DNA from: Leucocoprinus leucothites | Lineage: Eukaryota; Basidiomycota; Agaricomycetes; Agaricales; Agaricaceae | DNA length: 64,000 nucleotides | Assembly (NCBI GenBank): GCA_013368445.1 | Contig: JAACJO010000029.1 | Coordinates: forward strand, 361,689 to 425,688 | Reading direction: 5' to 3' | Part shown: positions 11,719 through 22,979 of the stretch, piece after piece | Layout of the letters: each line of letters starts with the position of its first letter | Position numbering within the stretch: position 1 is the first letter of the stretch | Program-made: the position numbers and the translations under genes | The notes under the pieces: model-generated | Told to the model about the DNA's origin: nothing | What the model saw: the letters and a program-made list of their open reading frames with translations, nothing else | Databases searched by the model: none

Positions 11719-13704
11719 CTAGATATGCTTCGAGTTCTCATCATAACCGGCTCGGATCAACGCGATAGCTTCTTTGGAGCGGGGTGTAATACGGCACTTG
11801 AATGGCTCGGGATGACTATTTCCACGAGCCATGTTAATTTAGTTAAGAACTCGGCACAGGAATCCAGGTAGACTCACGCTACAATCTCTTTCCCGAGATA
11901 TTCAAATGTCGGCGGGATAGGGGTTCCCATCTCATCTAATTCAGGAGCCACATTGAAGCAAGCAAGGATACAAGCTGCGCTCAGCCAGAAGCTTGCAAGT
12001 CCAAAGTCGATGCCGGGACAAACCCTTTGGCGTACTGGTAAGGTCAAACTCGTGATGAACTTTGAAGAGTTACTTACCTCCGACCAAAACCAAATGTTGC
12101 ATCTGTTTCAGGATCTAGAATATCCATGTCTGCCTTCAATTGACCTTCCGGCGTAAGGAAACGCGTTGGATCAAACTTGAATGGCTCTGGGAATACACTC
12201 TCATCGTGCATAATAGCCCTTCTCGACGCAATAAGTCACCTGTAGTGTTGCAGGAAAGACATGTAGACTAACCAAGTATTGCCAAAGACAATCGATCCTT
12301 TCGGTATGAAATACCCTTTATATGAGTCGTCTTCTGTTGTCATGTGCGGCAATCCAGCTGGTGCAACAGGGTTCCACCGGAGCAGCTCCTTTAAGACAGC
12401 ACGGAGATAAGGCATGTTGGGTTTATCGCTGAGCTCGGGAAGCCTGCCAGGCCCGACGACGGAATCAACTTCGGCTTGTACTTTCTCCTGGATATCGGGA
12501 AAGAGCAAAAGGATTGTGAAGAAATTCTTCACAGCTGTCACTGAGGTGTCGGTACCTCCTGTGCGGTGTGATGTGTCATGAAGAAGATATTGAATCTCAG
12601 AGACTGCGACGCGCACCTGCAGCGAACGTTGCGCTTACATTCTCGATGAGCAACTCTTTCTGCTCGTCCGCACCCGTCAAGCCTTCGAGGCACCTCGTTA
12701 CAAACGATGGCTGAGCTGTACCCTCTACCTACCAACTCGATTAGCTTATGTTATACGGAGTAGATCTGCCCTTGACCTACCATTCGTCTTTTAGCAGCTT
12801 CAAAGGGCTCATGGATGTAACGCGCCACGAGCTCACGCCCCACAAGAGCCTCTTTCTGAAACTGTGCTCCAGGGAACCACTCTGGAATGTGCTTTAGAAA
12901 GGGGAAAATATCGACAACATATTTGCCTGGAACGCATGTACTGGTAATGCAAGCTATTGCTTCATCAGCCAATGCAATCCACGGATCTTTTTCCCTTTGT
13001 ATTGGGAGGCCGTAAACAAGGGAAACGATGCTCCCGCCAATACCGCTGTGTCGAGAATAATTTTGGGAAGATCAAAGATCCGAAGAACAGCGGCTGAGGA
13101 GAACTTACTTGCGAATATGGGTGAAGAAATCATCAGGGGTATCGAGCAGGTTGGGTAGGAGTGCCTTTCGCACGAAATCGGTGATGCAATTGTTGATCGG
13201 AGTCTTGCCTGGACCAGTAAGATGCTTAACCACAAGCCTCCTTGCCTCTCGCCACTCATCATTATAAGGCTGAAAAGCAAACAAGCGTTTGCAGTCCACT
13301 CTGTTCATAGTGAATAAAAAGCATCAGGGAAAGGTAGGATGAAACTCACAATTCAAATGACATCGTCTGATGGAAACGATCAGAGTATACATTTGAGCGC
13401 TTGTTTAGAAGGTCGTTACACGCTTTGAGTGAGCTGAGGACGATTATTGGTTGACCCGCAGCGTCGACATAGATAATGTCGGAATCTGTTTATGATCAGT
13501 TACGATGGTTTTTCCTCTAGGAATCAGCGGAGACCGACCCAGTTCCTTGGAATACTTGGTGAACTTTTTATACGCATGGCATCTGGGGATGTCGAGAAGG
13601 TTTCCAAGTAGTGGTAGACGTTTGGGACCAGGAGGATATCTTTTCTTTGATCGATTCCAGAATACAAGGGCAACAGGAACGAGTATTGCAAGCAGCACTT
13701 TCAT
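11719..13704 (-). CDS. Cytochrome P450 monooxygenase
   Basis: Haem-thiolate enzyme that inserts one oxygen atom into an organic substrate using electrons from P450 reductase; probably anchored in the ER membrane. The ATG at 13704 opens a membrane helix (MKVLLAILVPVALVFW), then the proline hinge YPPGPKRLPLLGN. Downstream exons give the C helix (NDEWREARR), the I helix (AAGGTDTSVTAV, joined across an intron near 12600), ExxR (KELLRW), PERF-like PEPFKFDPTRF and the haem loop FGFGRRVCPGIDFG. The axial Cys is present, and an intron splits the loop between GR and RVCPG. The last exon ends with TAG at 11719-11721. I count about 8 introns and no broken frame, with a length near the usual 500 residues. 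Best match by eye is the large fungal group annotated as O-methylsterigmatocystin-oxidoreductase-like; the substrate is unknown. Confidence 0.92.
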
Positions 13705-15061
13705 CTTGAGCGGAAGATGCGACGATGGGTGAGTTTTCGACACGCAACAGTATAAAAGCCACATTTTGTCCAACAAGGGGTGCCGTGGAAACCCGAATTT
13801 TGCAAGGGCGTCGCCAATTCGAGTGTATACAATGCAGATTGTTGGTTAGAAACCTGAGTTCAGCGTGAACTTTACGTTCATGTGCATTTGTAGCGGAGTG
13901 GTGTTGCAATATGCCGCTGTATGATAGAGTCGCCGTGTCCGAATTCTGAGCGGCATTTACGGACATACCAGTTCCTCCTCCGTTATTGTCAGGGTAATTT
14001 CCATTCCCAACATCACCTCTCCGTAATCAGATGAACATTACCATTAGAAATTGAATGCGCAGCCGCTGGATCCGAAGGGATAAATCACCATAATGTTTGA
14101 GTCAGAACGTAATGATAATGTATCTCTAGAACCGTGAACGTGGTCCATCACAACCTCGAAGTGCCGAGCACTATGAAATCAGTGAGAGGTCGATGACCTA
14201 GACAACAGTAATTCATTGAGGCCTTGATAACGTGATGTCAACAGCCACCGATTCTTGGTATTGAAATGGTTTGTTCACACTTCATATTTGTTCGCCGCCA
14301 TGTACTTTTGGAGATGCCGAAAAATGGAGGACGCCACTGCCCGCATCCTGCCAAAAGGGTACGCGCCAGGAACAATAAAATCAAATTCATGGCTTGGTAT
14401 CTTCGATCTCGAGAATGCGTCTCAACGTTTCTCAGAATGAAGATCAGCCTTTGAATACGATATATATTATTGCGAAGTCACTCTGGGAAAGCGAACCATG
14501 GATAGAACCCCAGATCGAAGGGTAGCCTGACATGCATCAGGAAAAAATGGATTCACGTTGTGACGGTTCCCCGCCGACGGGCAAACAATTTATCCACTGC
14601 CTCTTACGTCGCAAACCGCTGATTCACCTCAGTATTCTTGTAAACCATGTCCGCATCTTTTCCCGCCAAACATTCCCCTTCTCAACACCAGCCAATCCAG
14701 CTCGACGATAGCGAATGAAACAGTAATCCATACCCAAATGTAAACTCGAGACCTTCGAACCCGGCGCATCCTTCAACTTGAATATGATCCTCGGTGGTGA
14801 CTAATACTAATGACCAGCCTCTTGCAAATGAATCGTCAGCAATGCGTAGAAGTGATGGTGTTGGGTAGGAGGGGAGAAGGTGAGGGTGAAAAATAATAAT
14901 CGATGCTGACGAGCAGCCCAAATGATAATTAGCGGGATTGAAATTGTGTACTTCTGTGTAGCGTATTTCTGTCATATAGTATCTGTCCTTTGTTTTTTCA
15001 TGGTTGAGTTCACTACTTGATCACAAAAATATTGAATCAGTAAAAGTACACTACCCGTAAC
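13705..15061. other. Intergenic, no gene supported
   Basis: Holds the P450 promoter (13705 upward) and the region beyond the 3' end of the next minus-strand gene. A 97-residue minus-strand frame at 14682-14975 has no features supporting a gene. Confidence 0.5.
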
Positions 15062-16523
15062 CTATGGCTCTTTGATCAAAAACACCCATCCATAGTCTCT
15101 TACCTCACTCCCTCGTTTCTTACCATTCGTAGCGTCCCCTCCAGCGCCATTTGGGTAGAAATACTCCACTTCATACGCCCAATGAACAGTACCCCTCACC
15201 CAATTCACTAAAACCTTCTTGATTTCATTATCTCTCCCTCGATTGTCCGATCCCTGTCCTGGAGAATCGTCTGAACTTGATGATAAAGCGGATACTTGTT
15301 GAACGACCCCGGAGCTGCTGCCGTTGCTGCTGAACAAAGGCAATAGGGAGACGAGCGAGCTCAAGCTTGATCTCAAACCCCCTATTGCTATCGCCGTCTT
15401 TGTGCCACTTGAGCTGAGCAGAACCGGTGCTGCCGGTTCTGATGTTGTATCGAGGGCTTCAATTTCACCGTTAAACTCCACAACCCTTTGTCGTATTATG
15501 TCTCCCGCACAGCTAATTGCTCCCTGTATAGTCATTTCTGGATCTGCTGCCATGAGGTATGAGACGAGATTTAGGTGCTCGCAGTTTCTGTTTTGTTTGT
15601 GTTGAGAGGAGTACCAGGCTTGGTGGACGTTGTACGCAAATAGGTCCTATTGTGGGCCGAATCATCGTACGAGTAAGTGAGGTTATTGACAAGAGTAGGA
15701 GAGGAGAGGAGAGAGAGCTCACAGTAACACATGCGTTGATCTCGAGGACGAGCCCAGCCACACGATTAAATCGAGCTCTCTCTTTAGCTGAAGACGAAGA
15801 GAAGTATTGATTCAATAGGATTTTGTGACCGCTGATTGCTGTTCGCCATCGTATGTATTCTTGTATGGAAGTCGAGTCCAGGGGAGATTCCCTTCCCGAG
15901 ATGGTAGCTCCTGGGCGTGGCGGAGCGTCGATCAGAGCATCGAGAAGGTCTCTTTTCATAGATTGATATATTGCTTTCCCCTCGTGAGAGAGGCTACATT
16001 GCTTGTAAAGCTGTGCCTCACATCTGATGAGTTTCTGCCAGTCAACTATTCCTCATAACATCTCAACTAGGAAAGATACGCACTGCTCCCACAGCTTCCC
16101 GTTCCCACCCATCTCCTTAGGCACAGCCCCAACCTCAATCAGGCCTCCAACCCTTCCAGGGCGAAGCATCTCTTCTACAACAAGCGCACACATCGCCACC
16201 CACTCCGTCGCAAATTGCAGGACCGATTTCGCAAGTTGGTCCGATTCTGGGAAAGAAGGGAAGGGAAACAGCGTGCTGGCTAGGAGCCCTGGATTGTATT
16301 CTTGTAAAAGGCCATCAGCTCTCTTGTGAAGACGAGGAGATGTCAGATTACGGGCGCTCTGGGAAGCTGGGAGAACGAGTGAATCGAGTGCGGAGGTGAT
16401 ACTACGAGCCGCCGAGTCTGATTCGATTGTTTGGTATAGAGGATTTATATGGAGATCCCCGTCATCGTCGGTACCAGCAAGGGAATTAAGGAGCCCCAGG
16501 AGGTCAGGAAGCTGGTAACTCAT
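15062..16523 (-). CDS. Uncharacterised three-exon protein, about 446 aa
   Basis: I do not recognise the family. Three exons fit with phase-0 introns: 16523-16080, 16034-15723 and 15646-15062. The introns are 45 and 76 nt with GT-AG ends. The start MSYQLPDLLG is the first ATG that leaves a hydrophilic protein; an upstream ATG at 16739 would add an improbable hydrophobic leader. Exon 1 looks helical, exon 2 has EYIRWRTAISGHKILL and ends NACVT, and exon 3 opens DLFAYNVHQAWYSSQ, continues with LNLVSYLMAADPEM, then a Ser-rich low-complexity stretch, and ends with a Trp/Tyr-rich tail (HWAYEVEYFYPNGAGG). There is no signal peptide or clear membrane helix. Consistent splicing over 446 residues argues for a real gene. 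Confidence 0.7.
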
Positions 16524-16980
16524 TGTACCAATGCAAGTGGGTGGAAGACAAGGTCCAATGAGCGCTTCTTTGCAGTGTGATGCATGACGTTGAAGATAAA
16601 AGAAAGGATTGATGAATTGATGGCAGACTTGTAAGGCATGCATATATATTAGTAAATAACCACGAATGACCATAACTTTACTAAAAAAAAATACAACAAC
16701 CAGACTTCGAGACCATGGTACCGAAACACAGACGGTCAATCAAACGTCATCTGTTCGGCGACAATCCGTGGATTTAGATAGTCGAGGAATTAGATTAAAT
16801 AACTAAACTGACGAACAATAAACGTTTAAACTATGATGGTACAGATTTGCTACAATGTCGGACGACTACTACTGAAACACAAAACACGGATTACACTAAT
16901 AGTACAAGAAAAGCCTCTTGTAAATATCATGAGAATGTTCTTAATGACGACAGATGATCCTAAAGTTGGAATATCATCAA

Positions 16981-18332
16981 TCAAACATGTGTCTGCTCGC
17001 TAAGGTGCACAGTGTTCAACATCTCTGCGCAATGCTCCGCAGAACAGCGCGCCTCAGGCTCATCAGACAGCTTCCAGCACTGTCTGAGAATAGGCCAGAT
17101 GACTTCTCTATCAACACAATCGGGGTGATCCTGCTCTTTCGGCTCCAACCCTCTCAAGAGGATATTCAACATGATCACCCCATCGTTTGTGCCCGCGCGG
17201 GGATATGGCTCTATGCCACTGAGAACCTGCTCAAAAATTAGCATCCGTGAATACGCCGACGGTAACGAGACTAGACTTTCATGAAGGAGGACCATACCGA
17301 GGCTCCAGACGTCGGAGGCCTTTGTGAGTACCTGATTCGTGCTATCCAGTGACTGAATCTCCAGGGTAGGACAATTTGGGGTACGATACGCCGGGAGGAG
17401 GACCTCGGGTGCTGTGTAGCTGAGGTTGCCGTTGAGTTGGGGACGTTCAAGGAGAATAAAGCAAGCCTGAGATCGCACCGTCGCGTTGTATGAAGACTAC
17501 CTGTGTAGCCCTTTACGTTGAGAATCTTAGCCCTGCCGAAATCCGATATTTCGGGTGTCGGATTTCCCTCGCTATCTATACGAATTAGCACGTTTTGCTG
17601 GAAGTAAGATGAGTAGGATATTGGGATCATTTCACTCGCGACAGCAAGCTGACCGGTTTCAGGTCGCCGTGGATGATATTGTGAGCATGGAGATGTGCTA
17701 AGCCATTTGCGATTCCGAGCGCCTGTTATGATTATCAGCACTGAAACAGGTAGTACTAGACAGTGCACAGTGCCTACAAGCGGTCGACGGTTGAACGTAT
17801 TTTTGGAGAGATATTCGAGTATATGTCCAGCTTCTCGGAGAGGTGAAACCAGTGCCGGGGGTTTTTCCGGGGTCTTGTTGGTATACTCCGATAAAGGGCA
17901 GGATGTTAGGATGAGGCTGTGCCATCAACCAAGTGGAGATTTCGCCAAAGAGTCTCTACGATGGATCACCCTAATGAAGCTTTAGGCCTACAAAATCATG
18001 GGCATACTCACCCTCTGGAATGTGTAAAGCATTTCAGATGCATTGCCCCTGGTATTGATTTTACGGAAAACCTTCACTGCAAGCTATGCAAGCCAAAGTT
18101 AGTATGATGCAGAGTGTTACTCAATAGTGAGCACTCAAGAGACCTTTCCTTCGCCGTCACAGTTACGAACGCCAGCGACCCATTCTCCGGGGTAAACATC
18201 CGAAAATCCTCCAACGCCTATAACGGCGTCTGATACGAGTATTTCTTTCTTTCCTATTGACCGAATTGATGTCTAAAAGAATTATAATCCTCGCCAGGTA
18301 GTACGAAGAGGCAACACGTTGTATCTCACCAT
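16981..18332 (-). CDS. Protein kinase (tyrosine-kinase-like superfamily fold)
   Basis: Transfers phosphate from ATP to protein. Exons on minus give the glycine-rich loop GVGGFSDVYPG, the ATP lysine in LAVKVFRK, HPNILPFIGV, the catalytic loop HGDLKP joined across an intron to QNVLI, DFG in ISDFGRAKI, the APE motif in YTAPEVLL, and SDVWSLGMVL. Lys, the catalytic Asp, Asn and the DFG Asp are all present, so the enzyme should be active. It is only a kinase domain of about 350 residues and resembles the lineage-expanded kinases of Agaricomycetes. The likely start is unusual: an ATG at 18330-18332 followed at once by a GTGAGA donor, giving a one-codon first exon spliced to TSIRSIGKKE. Stop just after HLSEQTHV at 16981. 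The next gene upstream on the same strand is arrestin-like, about 150 bp away. Confidence 0.85.
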
Positions 18333-18482
18333 TTTTGTAGCGACCGCGGTCGGTTCAGATTTTTCCAACGAGCTTAACGAGGGTAGCTGAGAGCAAAGGC
18401 TCCCCCCTAGGCGCGACACAGGTCCAATTGTTCTGATTTGCACTCGTTAACCAAATTTACGAGTATGATCTCATCACCAGCC

Positions 18483-19726
18483 TCACAGGAGTTTTTCACT
18501 TAAGAAGCAGCTGTAGGAAGCTTTTGAATTTAGAACGTTAGGAAACAAAACCTGGAAACGTACCTCTTGAACGGAGATATGATAATTGGGAAATCAAGCT
18601 TGAGGTGTTGCGAATGTACAACCGTGGATACTTCCAAGATGTAGGTCACCTGTATGTGGGACCGATATGTAAGAGTTGGCACGGTGTCTTTGTCGGGTAT
18701 TCGGCAAATCAGTTCGGCGGTAGCGGTATTGCCAACCGCTGTACAGAAGGTAGCATGCCGTGAGACAAGATTCGTGAGTGATGCCTCTTTCGATTGTCCA
18801 GGTTCGGGTGTGACTTTGGTGACGATTTTCCGCAATAGCCTAACTTCGAATTCGAGGACACTTGGGGTGTTGTCCTGGGACCCAAACGAAATCTCTGTCA
18901 TGAGGTTTATCGTTTCCCCTGCCAGACTATAACACGTCCGCGCAAGCCAGGCAGAAAGGCAGGCGCCACCACCGCCGATGCGTCTGGGTTCGGGGTTGTG
19001 GTAGATTGGCCAGGCTGGATGGCATTCATATTTGCGGATTTCGACCGGTAGGGTGCAAGATAAAGGAGGTTCTATCCAAAATCTGGTCCTTAAAATTTAG
19101 TACATGTTGAGTGAATTCAATAAATTCAAATGTTCATGACCTGAAGCACGACTCACCGGTTGCCGCGGTACACGGTAGCGTGGAGCGAGTATTTAATTTC
19201 AAAACCTATGGAAAGGTCCATCAGACTTGCAGGGGATCAAGGACAAAATATTAGGGGGGAACTTACCATGCTTGCCGGGCGGGATGGTGGGTGGTATGTC
19301 CTCTACCACATTTATTGAGAATGGATATCTTCCCTTAGAATGATCAGCAATTTAGTCTCCTCACGAACCAAGCCTCCGTAGAATTGCTTACTGCATATAT
19401 CTCAATCATGTCAGGGCGATATTCCCGAAGGACAATCATCTTTAGCGTGTCCAAAGTGGCGACCTCCTCCTGACCTCCGATTCTAAAAGATTCGGACATC
19501 TGGAGCTTGATCACTACCAGGGAGATGGAGACCCCTAAGAGGGGGAGAGACACTTGAACCTCCTATCCAAAACGACGATAGTGAGTCTGACTCGGCCGAG
19601 GTTAGATAAAAACGAAATAATACATACCCCATTGATTTTGGCGCCACGTTTGAAGTTCAGAATACCGGGGAAGCCTAAAGTCACTTGAGTCAGAAGGGCA
19701 CTATTCAATAATAATAATAAATACAT
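18483..19726 (-). CDS. Arrestin-like protein
   Basis: Arrestin-fold proteins in fungi act as adaptors, often linking membrane cargo to ubiquitin ligases. Minus-strand exons read FKRGAKING, then VQVSLPLLGVSISLVVIKLQ (a beta strand), then the diagnostic YPFSINVVEDIPPTIPPGKHG and GFEIKYSLHATVYRGNR. These match the arrestin N-domain pattern YPFxFxxPxxxPPS...IxYxLxAxxxR. The C-domain follows, with EVRLLRKIVTKV and LDFPIIISPFKR. At least five short introns fit. The last donor (GTACGT near 18553) leads to a small exon ending LLSEKLL-like residues and TGA at 18483. The N-terminus is uncertain: the ATG at 19726 gives a hydrophobic start that may be wrong, and an upstream exon is possible. About 350 residues, compact for the family; no PPxY motif seen. 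Confidence 0.65.
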
Positions 19727-21376
19727 CCCTTGAACAAGAGGTCCGTCATTTGTGGGGACAATCTGTCTGTTGCACGGTTTTCATTAGCTCTCAGGAAAAT
19801 GAATGAGATTCAGCGTACATGCGTTGCTTGTCAGACATGGGGAAAGGGAACCAAGGTTAGTGTTAGAAGCTCAAGAAGGCTGCTGTTTATTCAGAAGATC
19901 AAGCGACCGATCGGAGTCCTTCGAAGGTAGGAGTGCCTCAAACGTGCGTGCGATATGGGAAATTCGAGTCACTAGTCAACCCATTCCATCGCGGAGATAT
20001 TCTTATGGCTGTCCTCATATCTCTCAAAGGAGGATTGACATATACATATACAGACGCCATCTGTGGAGCAACCACTCTTGCATCAACATCATATTTCCCA
20101 CCTGAGGCCTGATGATGCCTAAAGGAGTGATGGGTGTGGAAAGATACCAGTAAGGTGGACCCAGATTGCAGCTCATGTCAGGCCGCCCACCGCAATGATA
20201 GGGGGATGTTATCCCAAAACCCGAATCAAGACAAGCAGAATCATAACCCTGTCTTACCTGGTTGCAGTTGATGTCCGTACTACCAACTACCAGGCGACCA
20301 GGCCCAGAAATACTAGCAGTAAAAGCCTGGCATTTTCAAGTGGACGCCTACAACTACAAGAAATTATCAGAGCAGAACAGCCTATTGTCCTTAAACAGGG
20401 AAATTTATTTCGAGCTGTGGAAGACTCTGGCAATTGACATTGTAAGACCTTGTATGCTCTCGAGAATGTTTAGCCCCCCGAGATGCGAGCATGGCTACTC
20501 TCCGTTTCGTCGGAATTCGAAGCATCGGTAGAGATGCTCCAGGCAGTGTCTATCAACTGGAGTTGGAAGTCAGATGATGGCGGTAGTCATTGACTTCTGA
20601 GATGGATCACGGCCAATCAGTCCGAGTCAAAGTAGCTCATAAATCATACAAGTCATATCAATGATTAGTACTTCAGGATACATCACCGGAGGCTTTGTTC
20701 TTTACGAAGTGGAAGGATGGTGTCGGCCTCGGCCATGTACACTCTCCATTGTTCTCACTGGATCAACATCAAATTCTTCCATCAAGCTAGAGATACTTAG
20801 GCCACAGGGACCTTGAAGGAGATTGCAATTCAAGCAGGCGAGCATGGAGCCAGGAGATGGTGCTAAATATAGCAGCGGCGATACAGATATGAGTTACATC
20901 ACCAAGCATCAGTGAGTATGCGTTTCCCTTCACTTCTGCTGCTGGACTCATTGATCCCCGACCTGGAAAGCCGGCGAATTTTCTTATAAGTAATCTAGAA
21001 GATCGGCTTATTTCCGGATGGCTTCTTACTAGACAAGTTGGACTACAAAGCAAGCTAGGCCTCAGGGTTAACGCCGAACAAATTCCAATATCTCAAGTTC
21101 AATCTGGGACAAGACATACTGGAACCGAAGTCAGGCCCTACACCATGCATTTTTGCGTGGAATTTAACATTACCAGAGTGCTCGGGTGCCTTCATCAACC
21201 CGAGCAGTGGAGACGGTGAAAGCAAGGAACACGGAGCAACGACTATTCTCCAAGTATTACGCATTCAGTTAAGGCCGGAGTTATAGCTTCACCGTGCTTC
21301 GTTCCCTCCTTGATATGTATTAGCATCGTCTACGTACTAATGACTTCTGGGAACTCCTATCAAACCCCGCTTGAGG
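19727..21376. other. Gene-poor stretch with degenerate coding-like pieces
   Basis: Plus-strand frames at about 20195-20437 and 20960-21221 read fairly normal protein-like sequence but are interrupted by stops. I cannot assign them to a family. They may be an old pseudogene. Confidence 0.35.
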
Positions 21377-21383
21377 TATAAAG
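21377..21383 (+). promoter_or_regulatory. TATA box of the small secreted peptide gene
   Basis: TATAAAG lies about 65 bp upstream of the ATG at 21446. Confidence 0.6.
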
Positions 21384-21445
21384 GTGGTCGAATACCTTGC
21401 CTTAAAGCCCATAATTGCTCAACTGTTCTCAGCTCCAATTCAATC

Positions 21446-21688
21446 ATGATGCTTCTCGCTATCCTCATCGCAAGTATTGCTACCTTTTCTGTAACTGTGG
21501 TCGCTGTTCCTAGTGAGCTTCATGCCGCGAGGCAGATGGAATTAACCTCGCGGGACAAGGAGTGCGACCCCGGATGTTTTCCTGATTGTTTGTGTGAGTG
21601 CTAGCTACAGCATCAAGTTGAACGCTGCTGCCCTCGTTCGTTCATACACTGACTGTTTTTAATTTGGATCTGCCGCAATTTAGGTTAG
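21446..21688 (+). CDS. Small secreted cysteine-rich peptide
   Basis: The ATG at 21446 opens a clear signal peptide (MMLLAILIASIATFSVTVVA), then a short spacer and a C-terminal Cys cluster KECDPGCFPDCLC, about 50 residues in all. A consensus donor GTGAGT at 21594 and a TTTAG acceptor at 21683 define a 90-nt intron. Splicing gives TGT then TAG, so the peptide ends ...DCLC. Without splicing the frame reads two more residues (EC) and stops at 21602-21604. Both forms keep the cluster C-x3-C-x3-C-x-C. A TATA box lies about 65 bp upstream. It is too short for a hydrophobin (eight Cys) and is not a mating pheromone precursor, as there is no CaaX end. Function unknown; plausible roles are effector, antimicrobial or signalling peptide. 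Confidence 0.6.
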
Positions 21689-22285
21689 CCAAATCTTGGC
21701 ACTGAAGAACAAAGCTGGGGATTTCGCAAGACGGGATTACTACAGCAAGTCTTTCGTGCTGAAGCGGTCGCTAAAGGTTTTGCAGCTGACTGGATTCGCT
21801 CTTTAAGGTTCATTGTTATTGGCCGGATCGTGTGACCTGGTCTTCAGCATAGCGTAGTGTTTTGGAATATTTTATGTTGTTGCGTCGCCTCTCCTTGGTT
21901 CTTTCCGGAATATAATTTCTCTCAACTAGGCTTAATACCAATTCTACCGCGGCGGATGCGACAAGACATCAATAAGCTGGTAGTTGGATCATGGCGTGCA
22001 TATTCTATTCATGGTTCACAATGCTAGGGCTCACTGAGTTTGGTGGTAGGGTATGACCATCAAGCACGCATGAGCTCTTTGATAACGAGGCCCAAGTTTG
22101 ACTTGATCAGACCTGACGACTTTCGTGGTATTTAGAAGGCTGCAGCACTTCAAAACCAAACGTTCAAAACCAAAACCAGTTCAAAAAAATCGTAAAGTCC
22201 TGCACAACATGCGAATAACAGCTACTCTAACGAAAGCAGACTGAAGGGCAAGTGCGATGGAGATATTGGAGCGCTAGCTTTGCGC

Positions 22286-22553
22286 TTAGGCACGGCAAGC
22301 GCAGTTGGCACAGGTGCAGCCGCTTTCGCTGCACTTGCAAGTCCCAACGGCACAGTTGCATCTAGGCATGCCGGTTACAACTATTAGAATTCTGACTACG
22401 TGTAAAGCGAACATGCGGCTTACTTGTCCTGGGACCCACAGGCGCTGTTGCCGCAGTGAGCCTGGTTGATGATGGTGGCAGTCTGTAAGGGACAAGTAAA
22501 AATCAACTATCAGAAAAAATCATCGATAAACTATGGCGTACGGAAGAGATCAT
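22286..22553 (-). CDS. Metallothionein, 48 aa
   Basis: Cys-rich cytosolic protein that binds Cu(I), Zn or Cd and buffers metal. Three exons: 22553-22542 (12 nt, MISS), 22482-22424 and 22361-22286, with GT-AG introns of 59 and 62 nt and lengths that sum to 49 codons including TAA. The product has 10 Cys in 48 residues. It has an N-terminal INQAHCGNSAC part and a C-terminal CNCAVGTCKCSESGCTCANC array, whose CxC and CxxC spacing is typical of fungal metallothioneins. There are no aromatic residues. A TATA element at about 22631-22638 lies 80 bp upstream. The very short first exon is unusual, and the 12-nt exon depends on a GTACGC donor. Confidence 0.9.
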
Positions 22554-22629
22554 AGTGGTCCAGTAGTTGATTGTAGTTGTAAATCAAGAGAAGAGATTGT
22601 TCTGATACCCACCAGTTGGAAGGGCCCAG

Positions 22630-22638
22630 TATATATAA
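22630..22638 (-). promoter_or_regulatory. TATA box of the metallothionein gene
   Basis: Minus strand TTATATATA, 78-86 bp upstream of the ATG at 22553, a normal distance for an inducible fungal gene. Confidence 0.55.
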
Positions 22639-22979
22639 GTTTCGAGGCCTATTTATCGATATTTGTGGGTAATGCCATCAGGTTTGACGCAACTCGGAGT
22701 TTGAGGAGCGATACCATAATTTCTAGCCGGGGTATAGGGAGCCGCAGTCGGACCTTACCACATCCTTCTGCTGGTTGGTTCCTCCGAAAAATGTCTCAAC
22801 TCACGTGCTGCCCTCCAAAAAACTCCTCAGCGATACCGCCCCGTTATTAGTCATAGCTGAAAGACTTCTGAATACAGTTGGTCGTCATTGTTATCCAAGA
22901 ATACGCTCATGAGGCTGGGCATAGTGATCGCCGATTCATTGAAAATGGACTCTTAGATTAAGATGTGGAGAGTCCACCT

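Noticed and set aside
11719..13704. P450 as part of a secondary-metabolite cluster
   Set aside because: No terpene synthase, PKS, NRPS, prenyltransferase or cluster regulator is visible within the window.
14682..14975. 97-residue minus-strand open frame
   Set aside because: No motif, no neighbouring exon that fits, and composition like non-coding sequence.
21446..21604. Lipopeptide mating pheromone precursor
   Set aside because: It has a signal peptide and no C-terminal CaaX box.
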